A stretch of DNA of 7,432 nucleotides from the NCBI GenBank assembly GCA_021802025.1, contig JAKABC010000087.1, positions 1 through 7,432 of the forward strand, read 5' to 3'. Below the pieces are notes generated by a model. The model saw only the letters and a program-made list of their open reading frames with translations, did not search any database and was not told the origin of the DNA. Shown here piece after piece: positions 1 to 6,680 of the stretch. Each line of letters opens with the position of its first letter. The stretch's first letter is position 1. The DNA is from Actinomycetes bacterium (GTDB taxonomy: Bacteria > Actinomycetota > Acidimicrobiia > Acidimicrobiales > RAAP-2). The translations under genes and the position numbers were made by a program.

Positions 1-844
1 CGCCCACCAGCAGGCCGAGTCCGAGCGCGACGTAGGACTTGAGCCCGGTCGTGACCCAGAGCAGAGCGATGAAGAGCGCGAAGATCAGAATCGCGAAGCC
101 GAGGTCGTTCTCCGCTCCCAGGATGGTCACCGAGAGTCCCCAGGCGGCGAGGATGGGCACGAGGACCTTGGGCGCGATGATCCGCCACGGGCCGAGGCGC
201 TGGGTCGGCGTGGTGAGCAGGTCCCGGTTGGCGGCGAAGTACGAGGCGAAGAAGATGACGAGGAGGATCTTGGCGAACTCGACCGGCTCGAAGGAGAACC
301 GGCCGAGGTAGATCCACAGGCGCGCCCCGTTGACCGAGGTGCCGACCTTGGGGACCATGGGCGCGGCGAGCAGGAGCAGCCCCCCGAACAGGGTCAGGTA
401 GCGGTAGCGATCGAGGTCGCGCACCCGTCGGATCACCATCAGCACCACGGTCAGGGCCACGGCGCTCACGAGGTACCACAGGGACTGCTGGCGCGCGAGG
501 GGCGGGTCCCAGCGGGCGATCTCCACGTAGCCGATGCCGTTGAGCAGGGTCGCGATGGGCAAGAGCACCTGGGAGGCGCGCGGCGCCAGGCGCGCGACGA
601 CCAGGTGCATCCCGAGCGACACCACGACCATCCCGACGAGGAACGAGATGTAGCCCGGCGGCATGCGGCCCTGGGCGCCCAGGTAGGCCAGGGCGTAGAA
701 GGCGCCGGTGACGATCCAGGCGAGGACGAGCAGGGTCAGTTCGGTCAGGCGCAGCCGAGGGGGCTTCTCGGCCCGTGCGGCGCCGGCGGCGGGTGGCGGC
801 GCCAGCGGGGTCGGCGGGCTGTCGCTGCGCGCGTGCTTCGCCAC
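1..844 (-). CDS. rodA: RodA/FtsW-type SEDS peptidoglycan polymerase (N-terminal part)
   Basis: Integral membrane protein of the SEDS (RodA/FtsW/SpoVE) family, glycosyltransferases that polymerise lipid II together with a class B penicillin-binding protein. The window shows 281 residues; the C-terminal part lies beyond the left edge. After a Pro/Ala-rich cytoplasmic tail (residues 1-32) come several hydrophobic segments (about 36-56, 64-82, 92-105, 121-137, 148-164, 188-205, 224-242, 249-265). Family signatures are NGARLWIYLGRFSFEPVEFAKI-like (about 172-193, split here as NGARLWIYLG then FEPVEFAKI) and ENDLGFAIL (about 245-253), matching the NGA.W...F..QP.E..K and E.DLG motifs of actinobacterial RodA. 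The GTG start (842-844) has no Shine-Dalgarno, but a TACGCT box on the minus strand ends six bases before it, suggesting leaderless initiation. An in-frame ATG at 878-880 would overlap ppk and add 12 residues. RodA versus FtsW is judged from resemblance to mycobacterial RodA; in relatives pbpA and pkn genes follow, here out of view. Confidence 0.88.
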   Translation of the reverse strand, partial: MAKHARSDSPPTPLAPPPAAGAARAEKPPRLRLTELTLLVLAWIVTGAFYALAYLGAQGRMPPGYISFLVGMVVVSLGMHLVVARLAPRASQVLLPIATLLNGIGYVEIARWDPPLARQQSLWYLVSAVALTVVLMVIRRVRDLDRYRYLTLFGGLLLLAAPMVPKVGTSVNGARLWIYLGRFSFEPVEFAKILLVIFFASYFAANRDLLTTPTQRLGPWRIIAPKVLVPILAAWGLSVTILGAENDLGFAILIFALFIALLWVTTGLKSYVALGLGLLVG

Positions 845-850
845 CCAAGG

Positions 851-866
851 AGCGTACCAATACGAT
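851..866. promoter_or_regulatory. Putative divergent rodA/ppk promoter core
   Basis: Two opposed TAnnnT boxes lie within 16 bp. On the minus strand TACGCT (forward AGCGTA, 851-856) is six bases before the rodA GTG at 844, the geometry of a leaderless transcript. On the plus strand TACGAT (861-866) would start ppk transcription near 873. That would leave out an ATG at 865 and favour GTG 901 as the ppk start. No strong -35 is seen on either side. This is a pattern match only. Confidence 0.35.
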
Positions 867-2970
867 GGTGAGACCGGCATCCAGTGAGGAGAACGACGCG
901 GTGGCGATTGACCTGGCGGCCTTCGGCTCCGAGCGGTTCTCCAACCGGGAGCTCTCCCGGCTCGAGTTCGGTGCGCGCCTCTTGGACCTCGGCGAGGACC
1001 GGGGGCTCGCGGTGCTCGAGCGCTGCAAGTTCGTGGCGATCTTCGCCGACATGGTCGACGAGTTCTTCCAGGTGCGCGTCGTCTCACTGGAGGACAAGCT
1101 CGCCGCGGGCGTCCAGACACCCTCGGTGGACGGCGTGCGTCCGCGCGAGCAGTTGGCCGCCATTCGCGAGCGCGTGCTCGAACTCACCGAGCGCCAGGAC
1201 CGGCTCCTGCGCGACCAGCTCCTGCCCGAGCTCGCCCGCGCCGGGATCGCCATCGTGCCCCACGACGAGCTCGCGGCGCCGGCGCGCGAGCGACTGGCGC
1301 GGTACTTCGACGAGAACGTCTACCCGATCCTCACCCCGCTCGCGGTGGACCCCGGTCACCCCTTCCCGATGATCTCGAACCTCTCGATCAACATCGCGGT
1401 GACCGTGCTCGATCCGGTCACCGGCGACGAGCGCAGCGCGCGCGTGAAGGTGCCCAGTTCGCTGCCGCGCTTCCTCGAGGCGGGGGAGGGCCAGTGGTGC
1501 CTGCTCGAGGACCTGATCGTCGCCCACCTCGACAAGCTCTTCCCCGGGATGCGCATCGGCCGGGCGGACCTCTTCCGGGTGACGCGCAACGCCGACCTGA
1601 CCCTGGACGAGGACGAGGCCGACGACCTGCTCGTGGCGGTCGAGATCGAGCTGCGCCGGCGGCGCTTCGGCGAGGCCCTGCGCGTCGAGATCCAGCGCGA
1701 CATGTCCGAGGAGTTCTTGAAGCTGCTCGTCGACCAGCTCGACCTCGAGATGAGCCAGGTCTACGTGACCGACGCCTTCGTCGGCGTGAGTGACCTGTGG
1801 AGCCTCTACGGGATCGACCGACCCGACCTCAAGGGGGAGAGCTGGTCGCCGGTGACCCCGCGGCGACTCCTCGAGGGCGAACACGTCGGTGACGTGTTCG
1901 CCGCGGTGCGCGACGGCGACATCCTCCTGCACCACCCCTACGACTCGTTCACCGACTCGGTGGAGGCGTTCATCGCCCAGGCGGCCAACGACCCCCGGGT
2001 CGTCGGGATCAAGCAGGCGCTCTATCGCACGTCAGGTGACTCACCGATCGTGGCCTCGCTGATCCACGCCGCCGAGCGGGGTAAGCAGGTGGTGGCGCTC
2101 GTCGAACTGAAGGCGCGCTTCGACGAGGCGGCCAACATCGAGTGGGCGAAGGCCCTCGAGGACGCCGGCGTCCACGTGGTCTACGGCATCCTCGGGCTCA
2201 AGACGCACGCGAAGATCGCCCTGGTGCTGCGCGCCGAGGGCGACACCACCGTGCGCTACGCCCACGTGGGGACCGGCAACTACAACGACCGCACGGCCCG
2301 GGTCTACGAGGACTTCGGGCTCTTGACCCGCGACCCGGCGGTGACCCACGACGTGGGCGAGCTGTTCAACTTCCTCACCGGCTTCTCGCGTATCGGCGAT
2401 TACGAGAAGCTCGTCGTCTCCCCCCAGTCGACCCGCCAGCGCGTGATCGAGCTGATCGACGCCGAGCGGGCGCGCGGACCCGAGGGACGCATCGCGATCA
2501 AGGTCAACGGTCTGACCGACCCGGCTATCATCGACGCCCTCTACGAGGCGTCGGCCGCCGGGGTGGGGATCCGGCTCATCGTGCGCACGCTGTGCTGCCT
2601 GCGCCCGGGGGTGGCGGGGCTCTCGGAGAACATCACGGTCCACTCGGTGGTGGGCGAGTTCCTCGAGCACTCGCGGCTCTTCCTCTTCGGCGCCCCCGGC
2701 GAGTCCGGGTTCCGGGCCTACATGGGCTCGGCGGACCTCATGGAGCGCAACCTCGACCGGCGCGTCGAGGTGCTGGTGCCCTTGGAGAACCCGGGGCTGG
2801 CGCGCGAGCTGGTCGACGCCTTCGAGGTCACCTGGGCCGACGACGAGTTCACGTGGGTCCTGGGTACCGACCGGCGCTGGCGCCGGCTCCAGCCGGTCAA
2901 CCACCTGAGCGCCCAGCGCGAGTTCAAGCGTCGGACGCTGGAGAGGGCCCGGTCGTTCTCGGCGGCGTAG
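865..2970 (+). CDS. ppk: Polyphosphate kinase 1 (PPK1)
   Basis: Reversibly transfers the ATP gamma-phosphate to inorganic polyphosphate, storing phosphate and energy; peripheral membrane or cytosolic. The length of 701 aa is normal for PPK1. The N-domain motif FSNRELSRLEF (25-35) is followed by the middle domain and two phospholipase-D-like C-domains. By alignment from memory with E. coli PPK, the phosphorylated histidine is H448 in LKTHAK and the second catalytic histidine is H467 in YAHVGTGN. Metal ligands are R388 (ALYRTSGDS) and R418 (ELKARFDE); ATP contacts are Y481, R574 and H602 (FLEHSR). Two oddities: the adenine-site Asn (E. coli N45) appears to be Met63 in ADMVDEFF, and the usual W in NRELSW is Arg. 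Start: ATG 865 has AAGGAG (847-852) at a long 12-nt spacing, while GTG 901 (689 aa) has GAGGAG (886-891) at 9 nt; both keep the whole domain. The 3' end overlaps the convergent flippase-like gene by 47 bp. Confidence 0.96.
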   Translation: MVRPASSEENDAVAIDLAAFGSERFSNRELSRLEFGARLLDLGEDRGLAVLERCKFVAIFADMVDEFFQVRVVSLEDKLAAGVQTPSVDGVRPREQLAAIRERVLELTERQDRLLRDQLLPELARAGIAIVPHDELAAPARERLARYFDENVYPILTPLAVDPGHPFPMISNLSINIAVTVLDPVTGDERSARVKVPSSLPRFLEAGEGQWCLLEDLIVAHLDKLFPGMRIGRADLFRVTRNADLTLDEDEADDLLVAVEIELRRRRFGEALRVEIQRDMSEEFLKLLVDQLDLEMSQVYVTDAFVGVSDLWSLYGIDRPDLKGESWSPVTPRRLLEGEHVGDVFAAVRDGDILLHHPYDSFTDSVEAFIAQAANDPRVVGIKQALYRTSGDSPIVASLIHAAERGKQVVALVELKARFDEAANIEWAKALEDAGVHVVYGILGLKTHAKIALVLRAEGDTTVRYAHVGTGNYNDRTARVYEDFGLLTRDPAVTHDVGELFNFLTGFSRIGDYEKLVVSPQSTRQRVIELIDAERARGPEGRIAIKVNGLTDPAIIDALYEASAAGVGIRLIVRTLCCLRPGVAGLSENITVHSVVGEFLEHSRLFLFGAPGESGFRAYMGSADLMERNLDRRVEVLVPLENPGLARELVDAFEVTWADDEFTWVLGTDRRWRRLQPVNHLSAQREFKRRTLERARSFSAA
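886..891 (+). promoter_or_regulatory. Shine-Dalgarno supporting alternative ppk start GTG 901
   Basis: GAGGAG sits nine bases before an in-frame GTG at 901, a better spacing than that of AAGGAG (847-852) to ATG 865. Starting at 901 gives a protein beginning MAIDLAAFGSE, just ahead of the conserved NREL motif. It also leaves a short leader after the predicted -10 at 861-866. I kept ATG 865 as the annotated start because either is possible. Confidence 0.4.
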
Positions 2971-3982
2971 TGCGCCGGTCCTTGCGCCACTGGAGGGAGA
3001 GGTAGGCGAGCCCGCCCACCGGGATCGGCAGCCAGAAGTTGATGAGCCGGTAGGCCAAGACGGCGAGGATCGCCTGGCCGTGGGGGACGCCGAAGCCGAC
3101 CACGGTGGCGATGAGGACGCCCTCGACGACCCCGAGCCCGGCCGGGGTGACCGGGATCACGGCCAGCACGTTGGCGAGTCCGTAGGCGACGAGCAGGTCG
3201 ATCGGCGAGAGGGCCGAGCCGAAGGCCAAGAGGAAGACCCACAGGCAGGCCGCGTCCAGCAGCCAGTTGAGGGCGGCCCAGATGAGGGCCCACCAGAGCT
3301 TTCGCCGGTTGGCGATGAGCAGGGTGATCCGCTCGGCCAGGCGCCCCAGGATCGAGGAGATGCGGTCGGGGTTGACCCGGGGGACCCGACGGGCGACGGC
3401 CCTCAGCCAGGCGTCGGCGCGGCGCTGGCCCCGGGTGAGCAGGACGATCGTGCCGAAGAAGGCCAGAAGGAGGAAGACCCCCGCCAGGGCCGCGAAGCCG
3501 TAGAGGGGGTTGAACCCGTTGAGCGGGATCGAGACCACCAGGGCCATCCAGAAGATGACGTTGAGCACCACGGCCGAACCGGCGCCCTGGGCGGCCAGGG
3601 CGAAGGCGTTGGCGTCCTTGGGCACGCCGAAGCTGTTGAACATGCGGTAGGCCAGCGCGCCCGCGGGCGCCGTGCCCCCGGGCACCACGTGGCCGATCGC
3701 CAGTCCGGCCAGGTTGACCCGCAGCGTGTCGTAGTGGCCCGGGGCGAAGGGGAAGAGGACGGTGCGGGTGAGCTCCACGTAGCACATCAGGGCCGCCGCT
3801 TCGAGCACGACCGCGACCACGACCAGCACGGGGTTCACGCTGCGCAGGAGGTGCAACGACGGGCGGGCCGAGGCGAACTGGGGCAGGACGAGGTACTCCG
3901 CGACGAAGATCAAGAGCCCCAGGCTCAGGACGAGACGGATCTCGCGCGGCAGGCGGTATCGGGGGGTCGCAGCCTCGGCCAT
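2924..3982 (-). CDS. LPG-synthase-TM/UPF0104-type flippase-like membrane protein
   Basis: Polytopic inner-membrane protein of 352 aa, about seven to eight hydrophobic segments (roughly 15-33, 48-70, 90-110, 136-153, 160-183, 229-255, 262-285, 300-330). It matches the lysylphosphatidylglycerol-synthase transmembrane family (UPF0104, Pfam LPG_synthase_TM) in its stand-alone form, without the C-terminal aminoacyl-transferase of MprF. Signatures are GHVVPGGTAPAGALAYRMF (97-115), IPVTPAGLGVVEGVL (276-290, with Ala where many members have Gly) and AYRLINFWLPIPVGG (310-324). Stand-alone members are generally of unknown function; MprF-type homologues flip lipids. Divergent pairing with a polyprenyl-phosphate mannose synthase suggests, but does not show, a role in moving or using lipid-linked sugar. 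The ATG start (3980-3982) has a purine-rich GAGAG seven bases upstream; reading upstream of it runs out of membrane-protein sequence. The charged tail, rich in Arg, Thr and Pro (333-352), is coded in the overlap with ppk. Confidence 0.85.
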   Translation of the reverse strand: MAEAATPRYRLPREIRLVLSLGLLIFVAEYLVLPQFASARPSLHLLRSVNPVLVVVAVVLEAAALMCYVELTRTVLFPFAPGHYDTLRVNLAGLAIGHVVPGGTAPAGALAYRMFNSFGVPKDANAFALAAQGAGSAVVLNVIFWMALVVSIPLNGFNPLYGFAALAGVFLLLAFFGTIVLLTRGQRRADAWLRAVARRVPRVNPDRISSILGRLAERITLLIANRRKLWWALIWAALNWLLDAACLWVFLLAFGSALSPIDLLVAYGLANVLAVIPVTPAGLGVVEGVLIATVVGFGVPHGQAILAVLAYRLINFWLPIPVGGLAYLSLQWRKDRRTTPPRTTGPSPASDA

Positions 3983-4024
3983 AGCTCGTCTCTCGGCACC
4001 CGGCCCCAAGGGAGCGGACCGGAG

Positions 4025-4050
4025 CGAGTCTAGGGGACACCCTAGACTCG
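4025..4050. promoter_or_regulatory. Perfect 11-bp inverted repeat with two opposed TAGACT -10 boxes
   Basis: The left arm CGAGTCTAGGG (4025-4035) and right arm CCCTAGACTCG (4040-4050) are exact reverse complements around the spacer GACA. Each arm carries TAGACT on the strand facing its own gene: 4043-4048 on plus for the glycosyltransferase, 4027-4032 on minus for the flippase-like gene. The plus box predicts a start at 4055, the GTG itself; the minus box predicts a start near 4020 with a leader of about 38 nt. It could also be an operator for a dimeric regulator. It is not a terminator, since it lies between divergent starts and has no T tract. Confidence 0.6.
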
Positions 4051-4054
4051 CCGG

Positions 4055-4780
4055 GTGCCCACGCTGGTGGTGCTGCCCACCTACAACGAGATCTTGAACG
4101 TGGGCGAGATGCTGCGCACGCTGCGCGCGGTGGTGCCCGAGGCCGACGTGCTGGTCGTCGACGACAACAGTCCCGACGGGACGGCCGGGGTGGTCCGCCA
4201 GCTCGCCGAGGAGCTGGGCGCGATCCACCTGCTGGCCCGGGCCGACAAGGGCGGGCTCGGCCACGCCTACCGGGCGGGGTTCGCCTGGGGCATCGCCCAC
4301 GGGTACGACCACTTCGTTGAGATCGACTGCGACTTCTCCCACGACCCCAAGGCGCTGCCCGAACTGCTCGAGGCGGCGAGCGCGCACGACGTCGTGATCG
4401 GCTCGCGCTACGTGCCCGGCGGGCGCATCCCCAACTGGGCCTGGTCGCGCCGACTCCTCTCGCGCGGGGGCAACGTCTACGCCTCGGTGATGCTGGGCCT
4501 GCGCGTGGCCGACTCGACCTCGGGCTACCGGGTGTACTCGCGCCACGCCCTCGAGACGATCGGCTTCTCCAGCGTGCGCGCCGAGGGTTACGGCTTCCAG
4601 ATCGAGATGACCCATCGCGCGCGCAGCGGGGGCCTGCGGATCGTCGAGGTGCCGATCTCGTTCAGCGATCGCGAGCGCGGTGAGTCCAAGATGAGCTTCG
4701 CCATCGTCGTCGAGGCGCTCGGCCTGGTGACCCTGTGGGCCCTCGAGCGCCCCCTGGGCCTATTCAGACGCTCTCACTGA
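4055..4780 (+). CDS. Dolichyl/polyprenyl-phosphate mannose synthase-type GT2 glycosyltransferase
   Basis: Predicted to transfer a hexose, most likely mannose from GDP-mannose, to polyprenyl phosphate at the inner face of the membrane, making the lipid-linked donor for glycolipid or protein mannosylation. The 241 aa match a single-domain DPM synthase. Motifs in order: LPTYNE (7-12), VVDDNSPDGT (34-43), GLGHAYRAGF (67-76), the metal-binding DxD within DCDFSHDP (91-98, Cys at the usually Ala middle position), GSRYVPGG (116-123), SGYRVY (156-161), GYGFQIEM (178-185) and RERGESKMS (206-214). There is no C-terminal membrane domain, as in bacterial Ppm1-like catalytic domains. The start is GTG with no Shine-Dalgarno; TAGACT ends six bases before it, so a leaderless mRNA is likely. 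The 3' end overlaps menF by 17 bp tail to tail. Sugar specificity cannot be read from the sequence; glucose transfer is the main alternative. Confidence 0.92.
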   Translation: MPTLVVLPTYNEILNVGEMLRTLRAVVPEADVLVVDDNSPDGTAGVVRQLAEELGAIHLLARADKGGLGHAYRAGFAWGIAHGYDHFVEIDCDFSHDPKALPELLEAASAHDVVIGSRYVPGGRIPNWAWSRRLLSRGGNVYASVMLGLRVADSTSGYRVYSRHALETIGFSSVRAEGYGFQIEMTHRARSGGLRIVEVPISFSDRERGESKMSFAIVVEALGLVTLWALERPLGLFRRSH

Positions 4781-5996
4781 GCAGCGCCGACAGCACCACC
4801 GCCAGCTTGTTGGCGGTCTCCTCGCGCTCGGCGATCGGGTCGGACTCGGCGACGATGCCCGCGCCGGCCCAGGCCTCGAACTGAGCCCCGTCGAGCACGA
4901 CCCCGCGCAGTCCGAGCCACCACTCGCCGTCGCCCGCCTGGTCGACCCAGCCGAGCGGCCCGGCGAAGTGGCCCCGGTCGTGGCGCTCCAGACGGGCGAG
5001 CGCCGCGAGCGCCTCGGCGCGCGGGCGTCCCCCGACCGCGGCGGTGGGGTGCAAGAGCCGCGCGACGTCGAGCGCGTCGGGCGCCGGGTCGCCGTGGGCG
5101 ACGATCCAGCTGCCGAGGTGGGCCACCGAGCCCAGCGCCACGATCGAGGGCGTGGCGTCGGCCTCGACGTCGTCGGAGACCTCGGCCAGGCGCGCGACGA
5201 TCTCGTCGACGACCACGGCGTGCTCGTGGAGGTTCTTCGCGCTGTGCAAGAGCCACTCGCCGTAGCCCTCCGCGGCGCCGTCCGAGGGCAGGGCGATCGT
5301 GCCGGCGAGCGGGTGACAGCGCACCTCCGATCCCTGGCGTCGCGCGAGCAGCTCGGGACTGGCCCCGACGAAGCGGCGACGCTCGGGCGTCGGCAGGCTG
5401 TAGAGGGTGCTCACGGCCTCGCGCCGGCGCAGCCGAGCGACCAGCGCCCCAGGGTCGATCGCGGTCCCGACCGCCCCGCGCACCGCTCGGGCGAGCACGA
5501 CCTTGTCCAGCTCTTTGGTGCGCAGCTCCTCCACGGCGCGCGCCACGAGGCGGGCGTACCCCTCGGGGGTGGGGCGCAGCTCGAGGTCGAGCGGGGCCTG
5601 GAGACCCTGGGTCGGGAGCGTCTCGGCCTCGATGAGCCCGCGCGGGTCGGGGCTGGTCTCGGGGGAGGTGAGGAAGGCCCGACCCTCGGTGGTCTGGGTG
5701 AGCACGTACTCGGGGAGGTCGAGCTGACCCGGCAGGGTCCGGTCAAAGGGCAGCGTGGCGAAGGCCACGACCCCGCTGCCGCTCGGCCCGTCGTCGCCGG
5801 CCAGCTCGATCGAACGCAGCGCGGGCGGGGTGCCGGCGGTCGCGGCCAGGCCGGCGTCGAGGGTGAGGGCGAGGAGCCGACGGCCGAATCCCGCGCGCAG
5901 CGCCTCGGGCGACTCGACCAGCCACCCGTCGCGCGCGGCGAGGGTCCGGACCCTCTCGATCGCGACGGGCGCGACCTCGCGGCGGATCAGTCTCAC
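4764..5996 (-). CDS. menF: Isochorismate synthase (MenF-type)
   Basis: Converts chorismate to isochorismate, the entry step of classical menaquinone synthesis, in the cytoplasm. The 410 aa carry a C-terminal chorismate-binding domain (about 145-408). Visible motifs: ELDKVVLARAV (162-172) with the likely general base K165; GASPELL (211-217) with the likely general acid E215, 50 residues later, the same spacing as K190/E240 in E. coli MenF; HPLAGT (228-233); SAKNLHEH (252-259) and EREETANK (390-397) with metal ligands E258 and E393; LLHPTAAVGG (314-323); FAGPLGW (344-350); and AGAGIVAESDP (377-387). The N-terminal third is poorly conserved, as usual. The GTG start overlaps the menG stop in a 4-nt GTGA, with a weak AGG six bases upstream, implying translational coupling. 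EntC/DhbC (siderophore) isochorismate synthases are very similar; the menG neighbour decides for menaquinone. The 3' end overlaps the convergent glycosyltransferase by 17 bp. Confidence 0.92.
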   Translation of the reverse strand: MRLIRREVAPVAIERVRTLAARDGWLVESPEALRAGFGRRLLALTLDAGLAATAGTPPALRSIELAGDDGPSGSGVVAFATLPFDRTLPGQLDLPEYVLTQTTEGRAFLTSPETSPDPRGLIEAETLPTQGLQAPLDLELRPTPEGYARLVARAVEELRTKELDKVVLARAVRGAVGTAIDPGALVARLRRREAVSTLYSLPTPERRRFVGASPELLARRQGSEVRCHPLAGTIALPSDGAAEGYGEWLLHSAKNLHEHAVVVDEIVARLAEVSDDVEADATPSIVALGSVAHLGSWIVAHGDPAPDALDVARLLHPTAAVGGRPRAEALAALARLERHDRGHFAGPLGWVDQAGDGEWWLGLRGVVLDGAQFEAWAGAGIVAESDPIAEREETANKLAVVLSALLSESV

Positions 5997-6679
5997 GCGC
6001 GCCTCGTGGCGACGAACTGCTGGCTGAGCCCGCCCAGGATCACCCGGTGGTTCACCGCCGAGAAGCCCGCCTCGCGCAAGAGTGCGGCGATCGCGGCGGC
6101 GTCGGGCAGGTAGGCGGTCGAGGCCGGGAGGTACCGGTAGGCCTGGCGGTTTGAGAGCAGGCCGCCGAGGACCGGCACGACCCGGCGGAACCAGAGGCGA
6201 AACCCGGCTCGCCAGAGACCCCGGCGCGGCTCGGCCACCTCGAGGATGGCGATGCGCCCACCCGGGCGCACCACGCGGCCCACCTCGGCGAGCGTGCCCG
6301 CGAGGTCGGTGAAGTTACGCAGCGCGTACCCGCACGTGGCCCCGTCCACGCTGGCGCGCGCGAAGGGGAGGCTGAGCGCGTCGGACTGGACGCGGTCGTC
6401 GACGTCGTGGGCGTGAGCCAGCATGTTGTAGCTGAGGTCGGTGGCGATCGGACGCAGGCCCTGACGGGCGAGCTCGCGACTGAGATCGCCCGTGCCGGCC
6501 GCCACGTCCAGCACGACGCTGCCGGGGGCCAGTCGCAGGTCGGCGACGAGGCGGCGACGCCAGCGGGCGTCGAGCCCGAAGGTCATCAGCCGATTCACCA
6601 GCTCGTAGCGGCCGGCGATGGCGTCGAACATCGAGCGCACCTGGCGGGTCTTGGCGTCGCCCTCGGGCAGGATCGTCAC
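5993..6679 (-). CDS. menG: Demethylmenaquinone methyltransferase (MenG/UbiE)
   Basis: Class I SAM-dependent C-methyltransferase that methylates demethylmenaquinone to menaquinone, the last step of the pathway. It has 228 aa, typical of the family. Motifs: MFDAIAGRYELVNRLMTFGL (17-36) followed by DARWRR, the UbiE signature; SAM motif I VLDVAAGTGDLS (56-67); acidic D81 after motif I; DALSLPF (100-106); GYALRNFTD (117-125); RPGGRIAILEVAEP (138-151), whose second-half EVAEP replaces the commoner EFS.P; and RYLPASTAYLPD (182-193). The start is GTG at 6677-6679, separated from the upstream MaoC stop by one base, and there is no Shine-Dalgarno, so translation probably depends on ribosomes finishing the upstream gene. 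It is the middle gene of a three-gene operon and its TGA overlaps the menF GTG. Ubiquinone-type methylation shares this family, but an actinobacterium uses menaquinone. Confidence 0.95.
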   Translation of the reverse strand: MTILPEGDAKTRQVRSMFDAIAGRYELVNRLMTFGLDARWRRRLVADLRLAPGSVVLDVAAGTGDLSRELARQGLRPIATDLSYNMLAHAHDVDDRVQSDALSLPFARASVDGATCGYALRNFTDLAGTLAEVGRVVRPGGRIAILEVAEPRRGLWRAGFRLWFRRVVPVLGGLLSNRQAYRYLPASTAYLPDAAAIAALLREAGFSAVNHRVILGGLSQQFVATRRA

Positions 6680-6680
6680 G

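Noticed and set aside
1084..2904. Two long minus-strand open frames (1084-1935 and 2041-2904) antisense to ppk
   Set aside because: Their translations are rich in His, Val, Arg, Gly and Glu with no family motif, and they mirror the third-position GC bias of ppk. They are shadows of a certain gene.
2142..3005. Plus-strand open frame of 287 aa inside and past the end of ppk
   Set aside because: Arg/Pro/Gly-rich low-complexity translation in the +1 frame of ppk, typical of high-GC DNA; no recognisable domain or start signal.
2718..4040. Long alternative minus-strand frames over the flippase-like gene, and the upstream extension of its own frame to 4615
   Set aside because: The 2718-4040 frame gives Arg/Pro/Gly-rich sequence without motifs. 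The extension above 3982 is antisense to the well-supported glycosyltransferase and lacks membrane-protein character.
4025..4050. Inverted repeat considered as a rho-independent terminator
   Set aside because: It lies between two divergent start codons, so no transcript ends there, and it lacks a T tract on either strand.
4968..6113. Plus-strand 381-aa open frame antisense to menF
   Set aside because: It covers a gene with clear chorismate-binding motifs on the other strand; its own translation is Gly/Arg/Glu-rich and unlike any family I know.
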